Below are positions 23,412-35,848 of a stretch of DNA of 64,000 nucleotides, one piece after another. The notes beneath the pieces were generated by a model. The model was not told the DNA's origin, did not search any database, and saw only the letters and a list, made by a program, of their open reading frames with translations. How positions within the stretch are numbered: the first letter of the stretch is position 1; each line of letters opens with the position of its first letter. Source of the stretch: Helianthus annuus (Eukaryota; Streptophyta; Magnoliopsida; Asterales; Asteraceae); contig NC_035435.2 in the NCBI RefSeq assembly GCF_002127325.2, positions 119,701,464 to 119,765,463 on the forward strand, in the 5' to 3' direction. Made by a program: the position numbers and the translations under genes.

Positions 23412-24430
23412 CGCTAATTTATCACTGAGAATAATTATCCTCACAATACACTTAGGTTGGCTTTTAGCTTGTGTATTGTGTGCATATTGTTGGGTAATTA
23501 TATTGACTAATGCACAATTCGGTTTCCAACTTGTGAAACTAAAATGCAACATCTGAACCTGTAGTTCGGTGTGAACGCTAATTTCAATTTCATTTCATAT
23601 AGTATAATTAATATACGTATTTAACTAATATAATTTATTTTCTCAAATAATTTGTGTTCCTTAACTCTTTAAAAAAAGTTCAATACTCAGTTATATTCCG
23701 GTATACATTTTATTAAAACAACTGTATTCAAATTTGGTATCGTAAATTATACCGAGTACCGATACCATACCAGTGTCGTAAAGAAGTGAACCGATATCGA
23801 CCGATCTAATTAATTTCTTTATACGTTTATGATGTTCAAGTCCTAATAACATGTTTCCGGCCACTCGAACGTCAAGACGGGCTGATTTTATGGGTCAAAG
23901 ATCTTTGTATCAACAATTTAGTCCCATAGTCCCGTGTTTTCAATTATTACCAATTATCATTTAGGTAACTATTGATGATTATTGATTTATTTTATGAATG
24001 CATATCGTATGGCTTTAAAGCCTTCAGTGAAATCGCCCATAATTACCGCCGGTTAACTTTCACGTTGGGTGTTCTTTCTTTATTTATACCAATTTATCTA
24101 AAATTAACTTTATTTAAATCATAATAATAAATTCAGTTACACCTATTTAAATCTCACTTTTTTTGAACGACAAAGATTACGTGATCACTACTCCTAAATT
24201 ACACCAAATTTACCTTATGTCAGAAAATGACTGATCTCCCCCTAAGAAGCACAAACCCTTTAAATCTCACTTTAAATTTAGAAAGTATAAGTCAAATACC
24301 AATTTTTTTATCTATATATGTTAACTAAAAGTTTCAAAAATATATTCAAAGTTTATGACACACGGTTAAGGTTAAACATATGGTCCAAGGACCATAACCG
24401 TCACTTTAAACTATGGGTCTTCTATTTTGT
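23412..24430. other. upstream region of the first lipase
   Basis: From about 23950 the sequence is shared with the region upstream of the second lipase (from about 27113), including gcttaaagcc-type and taccgccggttaactttcac blocks. No gene is seen. Confidence 0.55.
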
Positions 24431-24435
24431 CCTCG

Positions 24436-24443
24436 TATAAATA
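24436..24443 (+). promoter_or_regulatory. TATA box of lipase copy 1
   Basis: TATAAATA lies 42 bases upstream of the ATG at 24485, within cctcg-tataaata-gacatatgg. Confidence 0.65.
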
Positions 24444-24484
24444 GACATATGGGCACTCATCAATGGTGTGCCAAGTAAACAAAC

Positions 24485-27020
24485 ATGGCTTATACAATTA
24501 CCACTAATCTTCTTATTTTTCTGTGCTTGATCTCGATCTCTAAAGCTGTACGCAACCTGAATTCAATCAACAATCAAGACGAGTCATCGTCGTTGTTGGT
24601 TGACCAGGTTGGCATATGCAGCTTGCTGATCGAGACACAAGGCTACACGTGTGAAGAACATAAGGTACACGTTCTCTTATGTTCATTTTATAATGTGACC
24701 AAAAACTATAGATTTATGTTTATTATTTCTTTTTGAACATGTTAATGATATAAGATGACCAACATGATTTGTTTTGTTTTGTTTTAGGTGACAACTGAAG
24801 ATGGTTATATACTTAACATGCAACATATTCCAAAATCACACGATGGTACAAAGGCCGACAAGCCACCGGTTTTGTTACAACACGGTCTTCTTATGGTAGT
24901 TTCGTGATCCAAATCATACTCTAATGTTTGTTGAATTGAAACTGATGTTTTGGTGTTTGGCAGGATGGCGGGTCGTGGGTTCTAAACGCTCCAGATGAGT
25001 CACTTGGGTTTGTTTTGGCAGATAACGGGTTTGATGTGTGGATAGCGAACACACGTGGAACCAACTACAGTCGTGGTCATACGTCGCTTAGTCCTAGCGA
25101 TCCGGTATATTTTCTTTATCATGTCACATTTTATTTTATCGGGTCCGATATTTTCAAATATGAAGTTACTCTATATATTATTGCGTAGGCCTATTGGGAA
25201 TGGTCATGGGATGAATTAGCAACGTATGATCTTCCGGCGTCAATCCAATTTGTGCGCAATCAAACGGGCCAAAACTTACATTATGTTGGCCATTCCTTGG
25301 TAAGTTTAAACGACAACAAATTAACGCGTGTTATAAATTGTTTTATATGTCTAAAATGTGACGGCTAATTGCCTATGTCGTTGGTAAATCCGTAATTGTG
25401 TTTTAAAGTGAAAATTGATGATTTATTAGGGAACTTTGATCGCGTTTTCCGCGTTTTCAAAAGGCCAGACGTTGAACATGTTGAGATCTGCTGTGTTACT
25501 TAGCCCTATCGCGTATTTGGGTCAAGTGTCATCAAGTTTCGCTAGAGTTGGTGCAGATTTTTTCTTAGGCGAGGTAAATCCCTCGTGTTTCCTTATTTTA
25601 AAACGACATTTTAACAACTAAATGTTTCTTTTTTTTTTTGTAACAGACTTTATATTGGTTGGGTGTTCATGAATTTGCTCCAAGAGGGTAAGAAAGATTC
25701 ACCTTTTCTTTTCTAAATGTGACGATTATAAGCGTTTATGATGGATTTGGTGTAAATTAAACATAATAATGGTGTTATTACTCGATGGAATACAGGGAAG
25801 CAGTTGCTGGTCTTCTAAGCGGTATATGCAAGACTCCAGGCGTTGATTGTTTCGATTTGATGAATTCGTTTACGGGTATTAAATTGTAACACTTGACTAA
25901 ATATTTGTTACATTAAAAATCAACATAAAACATAAACATATGTTTTGTGGTGAATGTAGGACCAAACTGTTGTATGAACTCGTCGATGACCGGCAAGTTT
26001 CTGGAGCACGAACCGCATTCCACCTCGACTAAGAACATGATCCATCTTGCTCAAAGTAATCTCGCTTTCTATAAATTAATACAACATTATAACTTAGGTT
26101 GTTAATATGAAAACGATGTCATATTGCAAAAAATAATTAAAGTATATCGCTATTTAAAAACATATTTTCATCTAGGAAAGTTTCTGGTGGATTATCGACG
26201 GATGGGTCAAAATTACTAGATGTTTATCTTGATAAGCATGATAGAACATTACCATCTGTCGATGAAAGTCCTCTGATTTATAGTGTAGCTCCTAAAACAA
26301 AAACAATAAAATATTGGTAAAGAACATAAATAATTCACATAACCAACTTTGTTATAGTTTATGTAAATATTTTCCTTTAGACATGACTTCGTTTGAATTG
26401 AATATAATTTCAAAATATATACATACAATTTATATTAGGGATCCTTGACAAAATTTACGGATTAAATTGCTATATATCTATATACATACTATTTATAATA
26501 GGGATACTTGACAAAATTTACGGATTGAATTGCTATATATGGTTTTGTTGAATTGCTAAATATAATGATGATTATTATTAATACATTTTGAAAAATTTTA
26601 AAGAACAAAAATAGTGATCAGTTAAACCTTTGATTTACACAACCACTTTTAACATTTTATGTCATTTAACCTGTTTGTTCGATGACAATATATAACGCAG
26701 TGGTCCGCAGCGGGACAATAACAATGTATGATTACGGCAATATCTATGATAACAAGAAGCACTATGGGCAGTTGACGCCTCCTGTTTACGACATGGGAAG
26801 CATCCCAAAAGACTTCCCGATGTACCTAAGTTATGGAGGGCTTGATGAGCTCTCGGACGTGCAAGACGTTAAGACGTTGCTTGAAAGTGTCAAGGATCAT
26901 GACCCGAGTAAGCTTGTGGTGCAGTATAAGGAGGGATATGCACATGCTGATTTTGTTTTTGGTGTAAACGCTAGAGAAGTTGTGTATGATCCTATGATTG
27001 AGTTTTTTAAGAACTATTAG
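24485..27020 (+). CDS. acid lipase / triacylglycerol lipase 2-like, tandem copy 1 (nine exons, 406 aa)
   Basis: An alpha/beta-hydrolase of the plant lysosomal-acid-lipase group (Arabidopsis LIP2/MPL1-like), expected to hydrolyse acyl esters outside the cell or in the vacuole. Exons by GT-AG rule: 24485-24664, 24788-24895, 24964-25104, 25189-25299, 25430-25573, 25647-25687, 25796-25875, 25960-26055, 26701-27020. They sum to 1221 bases with no stop, phases agreeing. A hydrophobic signal peptide covers about residues 1-21. The oxyanion region reads [14 protein letters not shown]. The nucleophile elbow GHSLG (Ser179) spans the exon 4/5 junction. Asp349 (GGLDELSD) and His382 (YAHADF) complete the triad. 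Length is normal for the family. The last intron (645 bp) holds a coding-like relic that I left out. A defence role is known for MPL1 but not shown here. Confidence 0.93.
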
Positions 27021-27549
27021 TAACATTACGTGTGATATGTGCATAGTATAAGCATTGATAAATTAATTAATGGTGGATTTTAATTTTTGAAAATCTTGTA
27101 AGTTATATTTTACAAATTATCATTTAGGTAACCATTGATAATTTATTTATGAATGCACATCGTATGGCTTTAAAGCCTCAGTGAAACCGCCAGTAATTAC
27201 CGCCGGTTAACTTTCACGTTGAAAGAAAGAAACGGGTGTTCTTTCTTTATTTATACTAATTTATCTAAAATTAACTTTATTTAAATCATAATAATTAAAT
27301 TCATCTACATGTATTTAAATCTCACTTTTTTAACAGCACTTATTACATATTCACTACTCGTAAATTACATCAAATTTACCTTATTACTCCTAAATTACAC
27401 CAAATTTACCTTATGTTAGGTATGTGTATTGAATCTAGTCTCTCTCCCCAAGAAGCACAAAACCTTTGAATCTCACTTTAAATTGTAAAAAAAAAAGACA
27501 TATTATTAATTTATCTAAAACATAATGATTTAATTTAGAGTTAGATATA

Positions 27550-27919
27550 AAATGTCATTTTAGTCCCTATGATTTGGGTTATTTTGCCAGTTTAGTCCAA
27601 ATATTTCATTTTTCATCTGTGGGTCCACTAGATTAACTTCATTCACTATTTTTCTTAACGAGAACAACAATTCGGTCATTTTTCATGGTCGAATTGCCCT
27701 TCTAGTTAACAGAATTAGATATAAAATGATCGAATTGCCCTTCTCGTTAACTGAAAAAATGGATGAAGTTAACCCAGTGGACTAAAATGGCTACGGGTGA
27801 AACCTTTTTGGACCCACAAGCAAAAAATGAAACATTTGAACTAAACTGACAAAATGGCCCAAACCATATGGACTAAACTGGCAAAATGGCCCAAACCACG
27901 TGGACTAAAATGACATTTA
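27550..27919. mobile_element. fold-back MITE upstream of lipase copy 2 (about 370 bp)
   Basis: The left end aaatgtcattttagtccctatg and inner gttattttgccagtttagtcc are repeated inverted at the right end (ggactaaactggcaaaatgg, then ggactaaaatgacattt). The middle also pairs (cgaattgcccttctagttaac). The segment is absent from the corresponding place upstream of copy 1, so it inserted after the duplication or was lost from copy 1. Confidence 0.8.
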
Positions 27920-28002
27920 ACTATTTAATTTAAAAGGTTTATACCTCATTTATATACGTATAGTTATGTTTTAAAATCAAATATCATATTATTATGCTAA
28001 TA

Positions 28003-28140
28003 TGGGGCTAACTTAGTTGGTAGAGACATGTTTTTAGAGGAAAAGTCTCAGGTTTAAACCTGGGTAATAAGGTGTAATTTAGGATTATTGGTTAAAAAAG
28101 TTCTGAGTTGTTACAAAATTTTCCAGTGAGTTATGCTTTA
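28003..28140 (+). mobile_element. tRNA-derived SINE
   Basis: It begins ggggctaacttagttggtag, which contains a box A-like sequence (about 28012-28024). A box B-like GGTTTAAACC is at 28051-28060, at tRNA-like spacing. A non-tRNA body follows. This is the organisation of a pol III SINE. Its 3' end and target duplication are not clear. Confidence 0.65.
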
Positions 28141-28508
28141 CTTTGAGATTGTTTAACAACATATTTTTGTTAGTGTATACATGTCCCAAGTGTCTATTTT
28201 GATGAGTATAAAATTTAGAAAGTATAAGTCAAATGCCATGTAAGGATAATTATATGACTTCTTACATGTATCGATTTATATATTTATGACTCTTTTTTTA
28301 AAATTTATAGATCAAATAATAATGAATCCAAATTTTTTATCTATATATGTTAACTAAAAGTTTCAAAAATATATTCAAAGTTTTTGACCGTGGCTGCAAC
28401 GAAATCATGGGTGAAGACACATGGTTAAGGTTAAACATATGGTCCAAAGACCATAACCGTAGTTTTAAACTAGGGGTTTTCTGTTTTGTCCTCGTATTAA
28501 AGCCTTAA

Positions 28509-28517
28509 CTATAAAAG
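28509..28517 (+). promoter_or_regulatory. TATA box of lipase copy 2
   Basis: ctataaaag lies 42-50 bases before the ATG. Compared with copy 1, the promoter here reads cgtat-taaagccttaac-tataaaagac: a short extra segment splits the ancestral TATAAATA, and a new TATA-like sequence stands at the same distance from the ATG. Confidence 0.55.
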
Positions 28518-28558
28518 ACATATGGGCATTTATCCAATGGTGTACCAAGTAAACAAAC

Positions 28559-31315
28559 ATGGCTTATACAATCATCACTAATCTTCTTATTTTTTTGTGC
28601 TTGATCTCGATCACTAAAGCTGTACGCAACCTGAATTCAATCAACAATCAGGATGAGTCGCCGTCGTTGTTGGTTGATCAGGTTGGCACATGTAGCTTGC
28701 TGATCGAGACACAAGGCTACACATGTGAAGAACATAAGGTACACGTTCTCTTATGTTCATTTTATAACGTAACCAAAAATGATAGATTATGTTTATTATT
28801 TCTTTTTGAACATGTTAATGATATAAGATGACCAAAAATGATTTTGTTTCATATAAATGGTTTGAAATTGTGAACTCGAGCTTTGTCCATGACTTAGGGT
28901 CAATAATACTACATGTTTTGTTTTGTTTTGTTTTAGGTGACGACTGAAGATGGTTATATACTTAGCATGCAACATATTCCAAAAGCACACAATGGTACAA
29001 AGGCCGACAAGCCACCGGTTTTGTTACAACACGGGCTTCTTATGGTAGTTTCGTGATCCAAATCATACTCTAATGTTTGTTGAATTGAAACTGATGTTTT
29101 GGTGTTTGGCAGGATGGCGGGACGTGGGTTCTAAACGCTCCAGACGAGTCACTTGGGTTTATTTTGGCAGATAACGGGTTTGATGTGTGGATAGCGAACA
29201 CACGTGGAACCAACTACAGTCGTGGTCATACGTCACTTTGTCCTAGTGATCCGGTATATTTTCTTTATCATGTCACATTTTATTTTGTCGGGTCTAATAT
29301 TTTCAAATCTGAAGTTACTCTATATATTATTGCGTAGGCCTATTGGGAACGGTCATGGGATGAATTAGTAACGTATGATCTTCCGGCATCAATACAATTT
29401 GTGCGTGATCAAACGGGCCAAAACCTACATTATGTTGGCCATTCCTTGGTAAGTTTAAACGACAACAAATTAACGAGTGTTATAAATTGTTTTATATGTC
29501 ATAAAATGTGATGGCTAATTGGCTATGTCGTCTGCAAATCCGTAATTGTGTTTTAAAGTGAAAATTGATGATTTATTAGGGAACTTTGATCGCCTTTTCA
29601 GCATTTTCAAAAGACCAGACGTTGAACATGTTGAGATCAGCCGTGTTACTTAGCCCTATCGCGTATTTGGGTCAAATGTCATCGAGTCTCGCTAGAGCTG
29701 GTGCCAATTTTTTCTTAGGCGAGGTAAATCCCTCGCGTTTCCTTATTTTAAAATGACATTTTAACAACTAAATGTTTCTTTTTTTTTTTGTAACAGACTT
29801 TATATTGGTTGGGTCTTCATGAATTTGCTCCAAGAGGGTAAGAAAGATTCACCTTTTCTTTTCTAAATGTGACGATTGTAAGCGTTTATGACGGATTTGG
29901 TCTAAATTAAACATAATAATGTTGTTATTACTCGATTGAATACAGGGAAGCAGTAGCTGGTCTTCTAAGCGTTATATGCAAGAATCCAGGCGTTGATTGT
30001 AGCGATTTGATGAATTCGTTTACGGGTATTAAATTGCAACACTTGACTAAATATTTGTTACATTAAAAATCAACATAAACATATGTTTTGTGGTGAATGT
30101 AGGACCAAACTGTTGTGTGAACTCGTCGATGACCGGCAAGTTTCTGGAGCACGAACCGCAATCCACCTCGACTAAGAACATGATCCATCTTGCTCAAAGT
30201 AATTTCGCTTTCTATAGTATTAATACAACATTATAATATAGGTTGTTAATATGAAAACGATATCATTTTACAAAAAAAAAAAAAATTAAAGTATATAGCT
30301 ATTTAAAAACATATTTTCATCTATGAAAGTTTTGCTGGTGGATTATCAACAGATGGGTCAAAATTCTAGACGTTTATCTTGATAAGCATGACAGAACATT
30401 AACATCTGTCGATAAAAGTCCTCTGATTTATAGCGTAGCTCCTAAAACAAAAACAAAAAATATAAGGTAAAAAACATATTATGTAAGACAAATAATTGAC
30501 ATAACCAACTTTGTTATAGTTTATGTAACCAACCATTTTCATTTAGACATGACTTCGAGTTGAATATAATTTCAAAATATATACATACGTACAATTTATA
30601 TTAGGGATGCTTGACAAAATTTACGGATTGAATTTCTATATATGGTTTTGGAAAATAACAAACCATTTGGGATATTTGTTGAATTGCTAAATATGTTCAA
30701 AACGGTTTAGTTTTAATGGATTTAACCTTTTTCCCCTTAGAATCGTTATTATATTATTTTTTTAAAAGTATAATGATGATTATTATTAGTAAATATAATA
30801 CATTTTGAAAAATTTTAAAGAACAAAAACAGTGATTAGGTAAACCTTTGATTTACACAACCACTTTTAATTTCAAGCGTTAAGCCGAACATTTTAACCAT
30901 TAAACTATCAAAACCGGACTTAGACCGAACCGTTAAATCTATTGTAACATTTTATGTCATTTAACATGTTTGTTTGATGACAATTTATAACGCAGTGATC
31001 CGTAGCGGGACAATAACAATGTATGATTACGGCAATGTCTATGATAACAAAAAGCACTATGGACAGTTGACACCTCCTGTATACGACATGGGAAGCATCC
31101 CAAAAGACTTCCCGATGTACCTAAGTTATGGAGGTCAGGATGAGCTCTCGGACGTGCAAGACGTTAAGACGTTGCTTGAAAGTGTCAAGGATCACGACCC
31201 GAATAAGCTTGTTGTGCAGTACAAGGAGGATTATGCACATGCCGATTTTGTTTTTGGTGTAAACGCTAAAGAAGTTGTGTATGATCCTATGATTAAGTTC
31301 TTTAAGAACCATTAG
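28559..31315 (+). CDS. acid lipase / triacylglycerol lipase 2-like, tandem copy 2 (nine exons, 406 aa)
   Basis: Head-to-tail duplicate of the preceding lipase with the same exon lengths and phases: 28559-28738, 28937-29044, 29113-29253, 29338-29448, 29580-29723, 29797-29837, 29946-30025, 30103-30198, 30996-31315. The sum is 1221 bases without a stop. The catalytic set is kept: GHSLG (Ser179), GGQDELSD (Asp349) and YAHADF (His382), with the signal peptide at the start. Differences from copy 1 are scattered substitutions (for example Arg for Trp in the WEW/WER stretch of exon 4, and SGIC to SVIC in exon 7). Even introns 2-7 align closely, so the duplication is recent. Its upstream region has acquired about 720 bp of MITE and SINE sequence (27490-28207), so expression may differ from copy 1. 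Confidence 0.93.
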
Positions 31316-31420
31316 GAAAGGAACATTACGCGTAATATGTGCATAGTATAAGCTTTTATTAATTAATGGTGGATTTTAATTTTTGAAAATCTTTGTAATT
31401 ACTTTAATCTTGTAATTATA

Positions 31421-31983
31421 TTTTAGCAGTGTTTTCAAAATCGAGTAGGTCTAGCTATGTTGTGTGGCCATGACCCAACTGATCACCACACCCTCTACAT
31501 CATCCACATGTCATCTCACTCTTATCCACCAACTTAATCCACCGTCCTATATGGTGTGATCATGACCCACACTATCATCCACTATTCTCCCCCACCAATT
31601 AAAATCCCTTAATTAATTAAAAGAGAGTTATGGTTGTCATGGATTAAATCATGCGAAACACCATGATTTGAGAAGGGGCCAGTGTACCACGAGAACAATA
31701 TCCCACGTGTCAATTCATGTTACAATCCATCACTATAGTCAGTTTGATTGATTACTCTTGAACTCTCTCAATTTGGGATTGTTGATTATGGGCTTATGGC
31801 GTGGATCGATTGAGCCGTAAATAAATTTGGTGGTTGGACTAGATTTTCTTCTTTCTTTTTTAGTTTTATTATAAAGTCCTATTTGCTTATTCATGTTCAA
31901 ATATTTTGAAATTATTATTTTGTTAAGATTGTAAGTACAAACTCTAAGGATAAAATATTTATACATTTTGTTTTAAATTATTA
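31421..31983. other. intergenic DNA downstream of the lipases
   Basis: No gene is seen. A patch rich in ccac/catcc (31470-31590) and short frames without family features. Confidence 0.5.
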
Positions 31984-32411
31984 CTAGGATTTTGACCCGC
32001 CGCGTGTTGCAGCTGCGTCGAAACTTATTTTAACTTGAACTTACACCGTCAAATATTTAACGCGGCTCGTTTCTGAAAAAAATTTACATCATAACGTAAA
32101 CCAACTAAAAACGCATATAAAAATAAGCATGGAAACATATAACATTTGACTTAACTCATTACCGAGAAAAAACATACGTTGAAACGTAAACCAACGTGGA
32201 TTATATAAACACGTTGCGGCGCTGTCCAAATATAAAGTAACTTGAATATATACTGCCTAGAGAAAACATATAATTTTTAGTCTGACCTGTTTCTGAACAA
32301 AATTTATATCAAAATGTAGAACAATCGTAAACATACATAATAAATAAGTACGAAAACGTATTATATTTGACCAACGTACATAAAAATAAGCACGTAAAAC
32401 TCGAGAGAGTC
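31984..32411 (-). mobile_element. Helitron 3' end and probable body
   Basis: The minus strand ends ...cacgcggcggg-tcaaaat-cCTAG with T following, so a GC-rich stem sits just ahead of CTAG as in Helitron 3' termini. The interior (aacgtaaaccaac, aacacgttgcggcgc, acataaaaataagcacg) is of the short-repeat type found in such elements. The 5' TC end is not identified, so the right edge is provisional. Confidence 0.5.
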
Positions 32412-33054
32412 TGATGTATTGCAAAATACATCCTTTCTTCGTGTATAGTTTGTACATATTTCGTTTAATTTATTTTGGTTTTTAGTTAGAATTCGTTACT
32501 TCCGTTTATTTATTTGTTTTCAGGTCATAGCTGCTGAAAGTTAAAGAAAACGCCAAAAATCTGCTGATTATGAAGTTGGAAATAAGATTCGGGTCGTCAC
32601 GTAGCTGAACGAGAACGGAAATCAAGAAAAGCTGGAAATCAGTCCCGTGGTGTCCCGCGTAAGAATACTAAAAGAGCCTTGGACAAGCACCAAGATAAAA
32701 TAATAATAAACTGACTTATAAAGCTTGGTGTCGCGCGGAGGGGTGGCATTTATGCTTGGCGTAGCGCGACCAGCTTAATTGTCGGCAGGCGATTATATTT
32801 CGAACAGGATTGTGTCATAATTTGATATAAATATATCCTTAAACATCCCCTAAAACCCAATCGCGAATTTTGGAGAACTTGGACGAATTCAGCTGCAAGT
32901 TTAGCAATTTGGAGCATTTTTGGAGACTTGAAGCGGCGGGTCAAAGTTTGGGAGCTTAGGAAGTCAACCAGGTCGACTTTGTGCAATTCGGGTGCTCTTT
33001 TTCTTCGTTTTTCATTCTTTGATTATGTTTCTAGTTTTGAAATTACCTTTTTTG
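32412..33054 (+). mobile_element. left part of an old LTR-like sequence split by later insertions
   Basis: It opens TGATGTATTGCAAAATACAT, a terminal palindrome common in plant LTRs. A TATA box (TATAAATA) is at 32826-32833. Upstream of it are inverted GC motifs: ggtgtcgcgcgg (32728-32739) and tagcgcgacc (32762-32771). It stops at the TTTTG duplication of the solo LTR. The continuation appears at 35723-35848, 45539-45911 and 53104-53417 once the three insertions are removed. Family and right end are unresolved. Confidence 0.5.
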
Positions 33055-35717
33055 TGTAACACCCCGTGTTTCGAAAGTCAAAGTCAAAGTCAAGATTGAA
33101 GTCAAAGGAAGAAAAGATTGCTAATTGCGATCTATCACTCCTTGCTTAACTCCTGTTTTGACTTCTTAGACTTGTAGATAATCTATCTATTTTATCGCAT
33201 TAGTTGTATTATGTGGAGTACTTGTAAATAATCGACGCTTAATTGCTATTTATCGCATGTTTTACCACCTTATCGCTTATCGTATCGTAATCGCATTCGA
33301 ACCCGATTTATGCGTTCTGGATATTGTTTTACGTGTGTGCGCTACTTTTGTGTTACTTATGCATGTTTATTTATGTTTATGTTGTGGTGATTAATCGAAA
33401 CGCAATCGCAACTCATTCGAAATCGAATCGCAAATGCTAAACGCAAGTTATTTATAGTGATTGTATGTTAGACATAGTAGTGGGGATTAGTTGTGTAGCT
33501 AATGAATAATTCTATCGCATCGCTCACTCAAAATGTATCGCAAAACTCAACGCACGAAACGAAACACCAAAACTCGAAACGTCGGAGCCACTCGATCGAG
33601 TGACCGCTCGATCGGATGGCCAACCTATCGGATTGCCACCCGATCGGACTGTCATCCGATCGGTGACCCACTCGACCTTAGGCACTTTCCTTTTTGGGAA
33701 ACCCTATAAATACCTCACTTGTCACATCACTTGATGTGACAGCTCTCCACTCGACCCAGCCGCACTCAAGCTCTCTTTCTCGCGATTCTTGTAAGTTTTC
33801 AACCTAAATCTTGTACTTCTATGATCTACACATACTTCTTCATCATTCTCTCTTTTGAATCTTAACTTTTAACCGTGAAATCAGTGGGTTTGAGGTGTTC
33901 TAGGATGATGTCATCCTGGAGTTCCTATGAACTTCTTGTTTTGACTTCAATCCATCAAGAACAACTCAGATCTGAAGGATTTCCACAAGAATAAACGATG
34001 TTTTCACATAGATCTACACATATTCATGGTGAAAAGGATTGAAAGATGGTTTTCTAACTTTCTTTCAACTCTTTTACACTCAATGCACTCAAAACCGATA
34101 GAATCGGAGCTTGTTCTGATCTTCTACTCATTCTTGGTGATGTGTTGGTTCAAGATCTGATTTCTATCAAAGAGACAAATCAATTTCGGGTTAAACATGA
34201 ACCACCGTCACGAACCTGTGAACAGACCGGACTTGGGTGATTCCTGTTCGATCGGGCAACTTGGGTCGTGATGAGGGTTCAGTTGTTTAGAACATTATCA
34301 CACTGTCTCGATCAAAACTGCAAATCTATCAAAACAATCAAGTGTCAAGACGATCAGGCCATTGGGACGGATTGCCGTCCAATCGGATTGCCATCCGATC
34401 GGACAGCCACCCGATCAGCTGGCACATGGTTCCACACTTAAATTTTTATTTCAACATTCCATGGTACTGAACGCCGAACGAATTCCGTCCGATCATATTG
34501 CCATCTGATCGAACGACCATCCGATCATGAGATGTTTGGGACTTTCACACTTAAACAATTTTCAACATGTCCAATGCATTTTCAGTTCTAACGGATTGCC
34601 ACCCAATTGGTAGACTATCCGATTGAGTGACAACACTGCTGTGAACTTGTTCTCTGAGAAATACCTCGCCGAACAGATCGTCACCCGATCGAACCGCCGT
34701 TCGATTGATCGACCTGAAAGGTAGAGATACTTCTCTATTTTCAAAATGCTACCACGAAAACTTCAAAAGGCAAACCATCATACACAAACACATCATCACC
34801 AAGCGAGATGTCAATCCGATCGAATGGCCATCCGATCGGATTGCCATCCGATCGGATTACCATCTGACACTTACCACTCTTGCACCATTTTACGCACCGC
34901 TTATTGTTTATGCTATCGTTAACTGTTCAGGCTAATCTCTCTCAGTGCTCCCTTCAATCCAAGATAGTGTTTACTTGTTAAGCACAATCTGTGAGTATAC
35001 TCGATCCCTTTTTGCTTTATGCACTTTTGGGTGTTACATACGTTACTTATTCTAAATCACAATCGACACACGACGCAAACACTATTTATACGCTAACCGT
35101 TATTGCATGCTACGTGTTATTCGATGAATGCTTGTACGTTATGTTAACACGGCGATCGTTTCCTGACCTTAGCAACGATAGTACTATAGTTTGGACTCAG
35201 CACATGTCGTGGACAGGGGCTGTTAAGGGCTTTACTTCACGTGTCTCAGTGGGGATATGTGTTGCGCATTCTACAACTCGCAGTCACGTCTATGCATATT
35301 TCTCTGTCGATAATCTACTTGCCTTCACTTTATACATGTTACATGCTGGTTATGCGTAAACGATTTCTAACTCTATTATATCTACTAAACTTGTATGCTC
35401 ACCTTTACACTATGTGTATTGACCTCTATTTTAACGTATGTGACAGGTGTTTAAATGCTTAGGATGTTTTGCTGCTATGTGGGAATCAAGCTAGGATGGA
35501 GTCTTAGAAACAAACAATCTAATGAAATCTGAGTTGTCGGAACAGTATTTGGTTTATGTGACAATTATTTATAATAACTGTTTATTTTAGACATGTTGTG
35601 GTATGGGACATGGCGTTTAAATTATCTGGTAATGAATAGTTGTTATGGATACTCGTGGACAATCTGTTTCGCTCAGTGCCGCGCCCCGATGATTACGCTA
35701 TCGGTTGGGGTGTGACA
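33055..35717 (+). mobile_element. solo LTR, 2663 bp, TSD TTTTG
   Basis: Starts TGTAACACCCCG and ends GGGGTGTGACA, with the identical 5-bp duplication TTTTG at 33050-33054 and 35718-35722. It is related to the LTRs of element A (same ends, same length class, same CCGATCGG motif clusters) but lies in the opposite orientation. No internal domain remains, so it results from recombination between two LTRs. Short frames inside (for example 34991-35359) come from LTR sequence. Confidence 0.93.
33590..33712 (+). promoter_or_regulatory. CCGATCGG palindrome cluster and TATA box in the solo LTR
   Basis: From 33590 to 33665 the unit (c)cgatcgga-(t)gcca recurs about six times, with palindromic cores such as cgatcg. 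The TATA box TATAAATA is at 33705-33712. A second cluster of the same motif lies at 34370-34870, inside the part that would be transcribed. Confidence 0.75.
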
Positions 35718-35848
35718 TTTTGTGTTTACTTCTATGACGATTGTTGGCTAGACTTCTTTTACTTCCTAGATTGGAGGATGGATTTATAAAGTTATGATTT
35801 TTATTATGTTTAATTAATTATTTATGGATTTTATTTATAAAAGTAGTC

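Larger units (their letters stand above)
23950..31420. repeat. tandem segmental duplication carrying the two lipases
   Basis: Unit 1 runs about 23950-27112 and unit 2 about 27113-31420. Homology begins upstream of the promoters (tatcatttaggtaac) and runs past the stop codons (gtgcatagtataagc and tggtggattttaatttttga). The second unit is longer because of the upstream MITE/SINE insert and a longer last intron. Confidence 0.85.

Noticed and set aside
26165..26330. An extra lipase exon
   Set aside because: Including it would break the reading frame between exon 8 and exon 9, and in copy 2 it is frameshifted.
33600..34870. Evenly repeated short palindromic units that resemble a CRISPR array
   Set aside because: Units are imperfect and irregularly spaced, no unique spacers separate identical repeats, and they lie in a plant LTR.
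34991..35359. A 122-codon plus-strand frame in the solo LTR
   Set aside because: The homologous parts of the other LTRs do not keep it open, and there is no family match.
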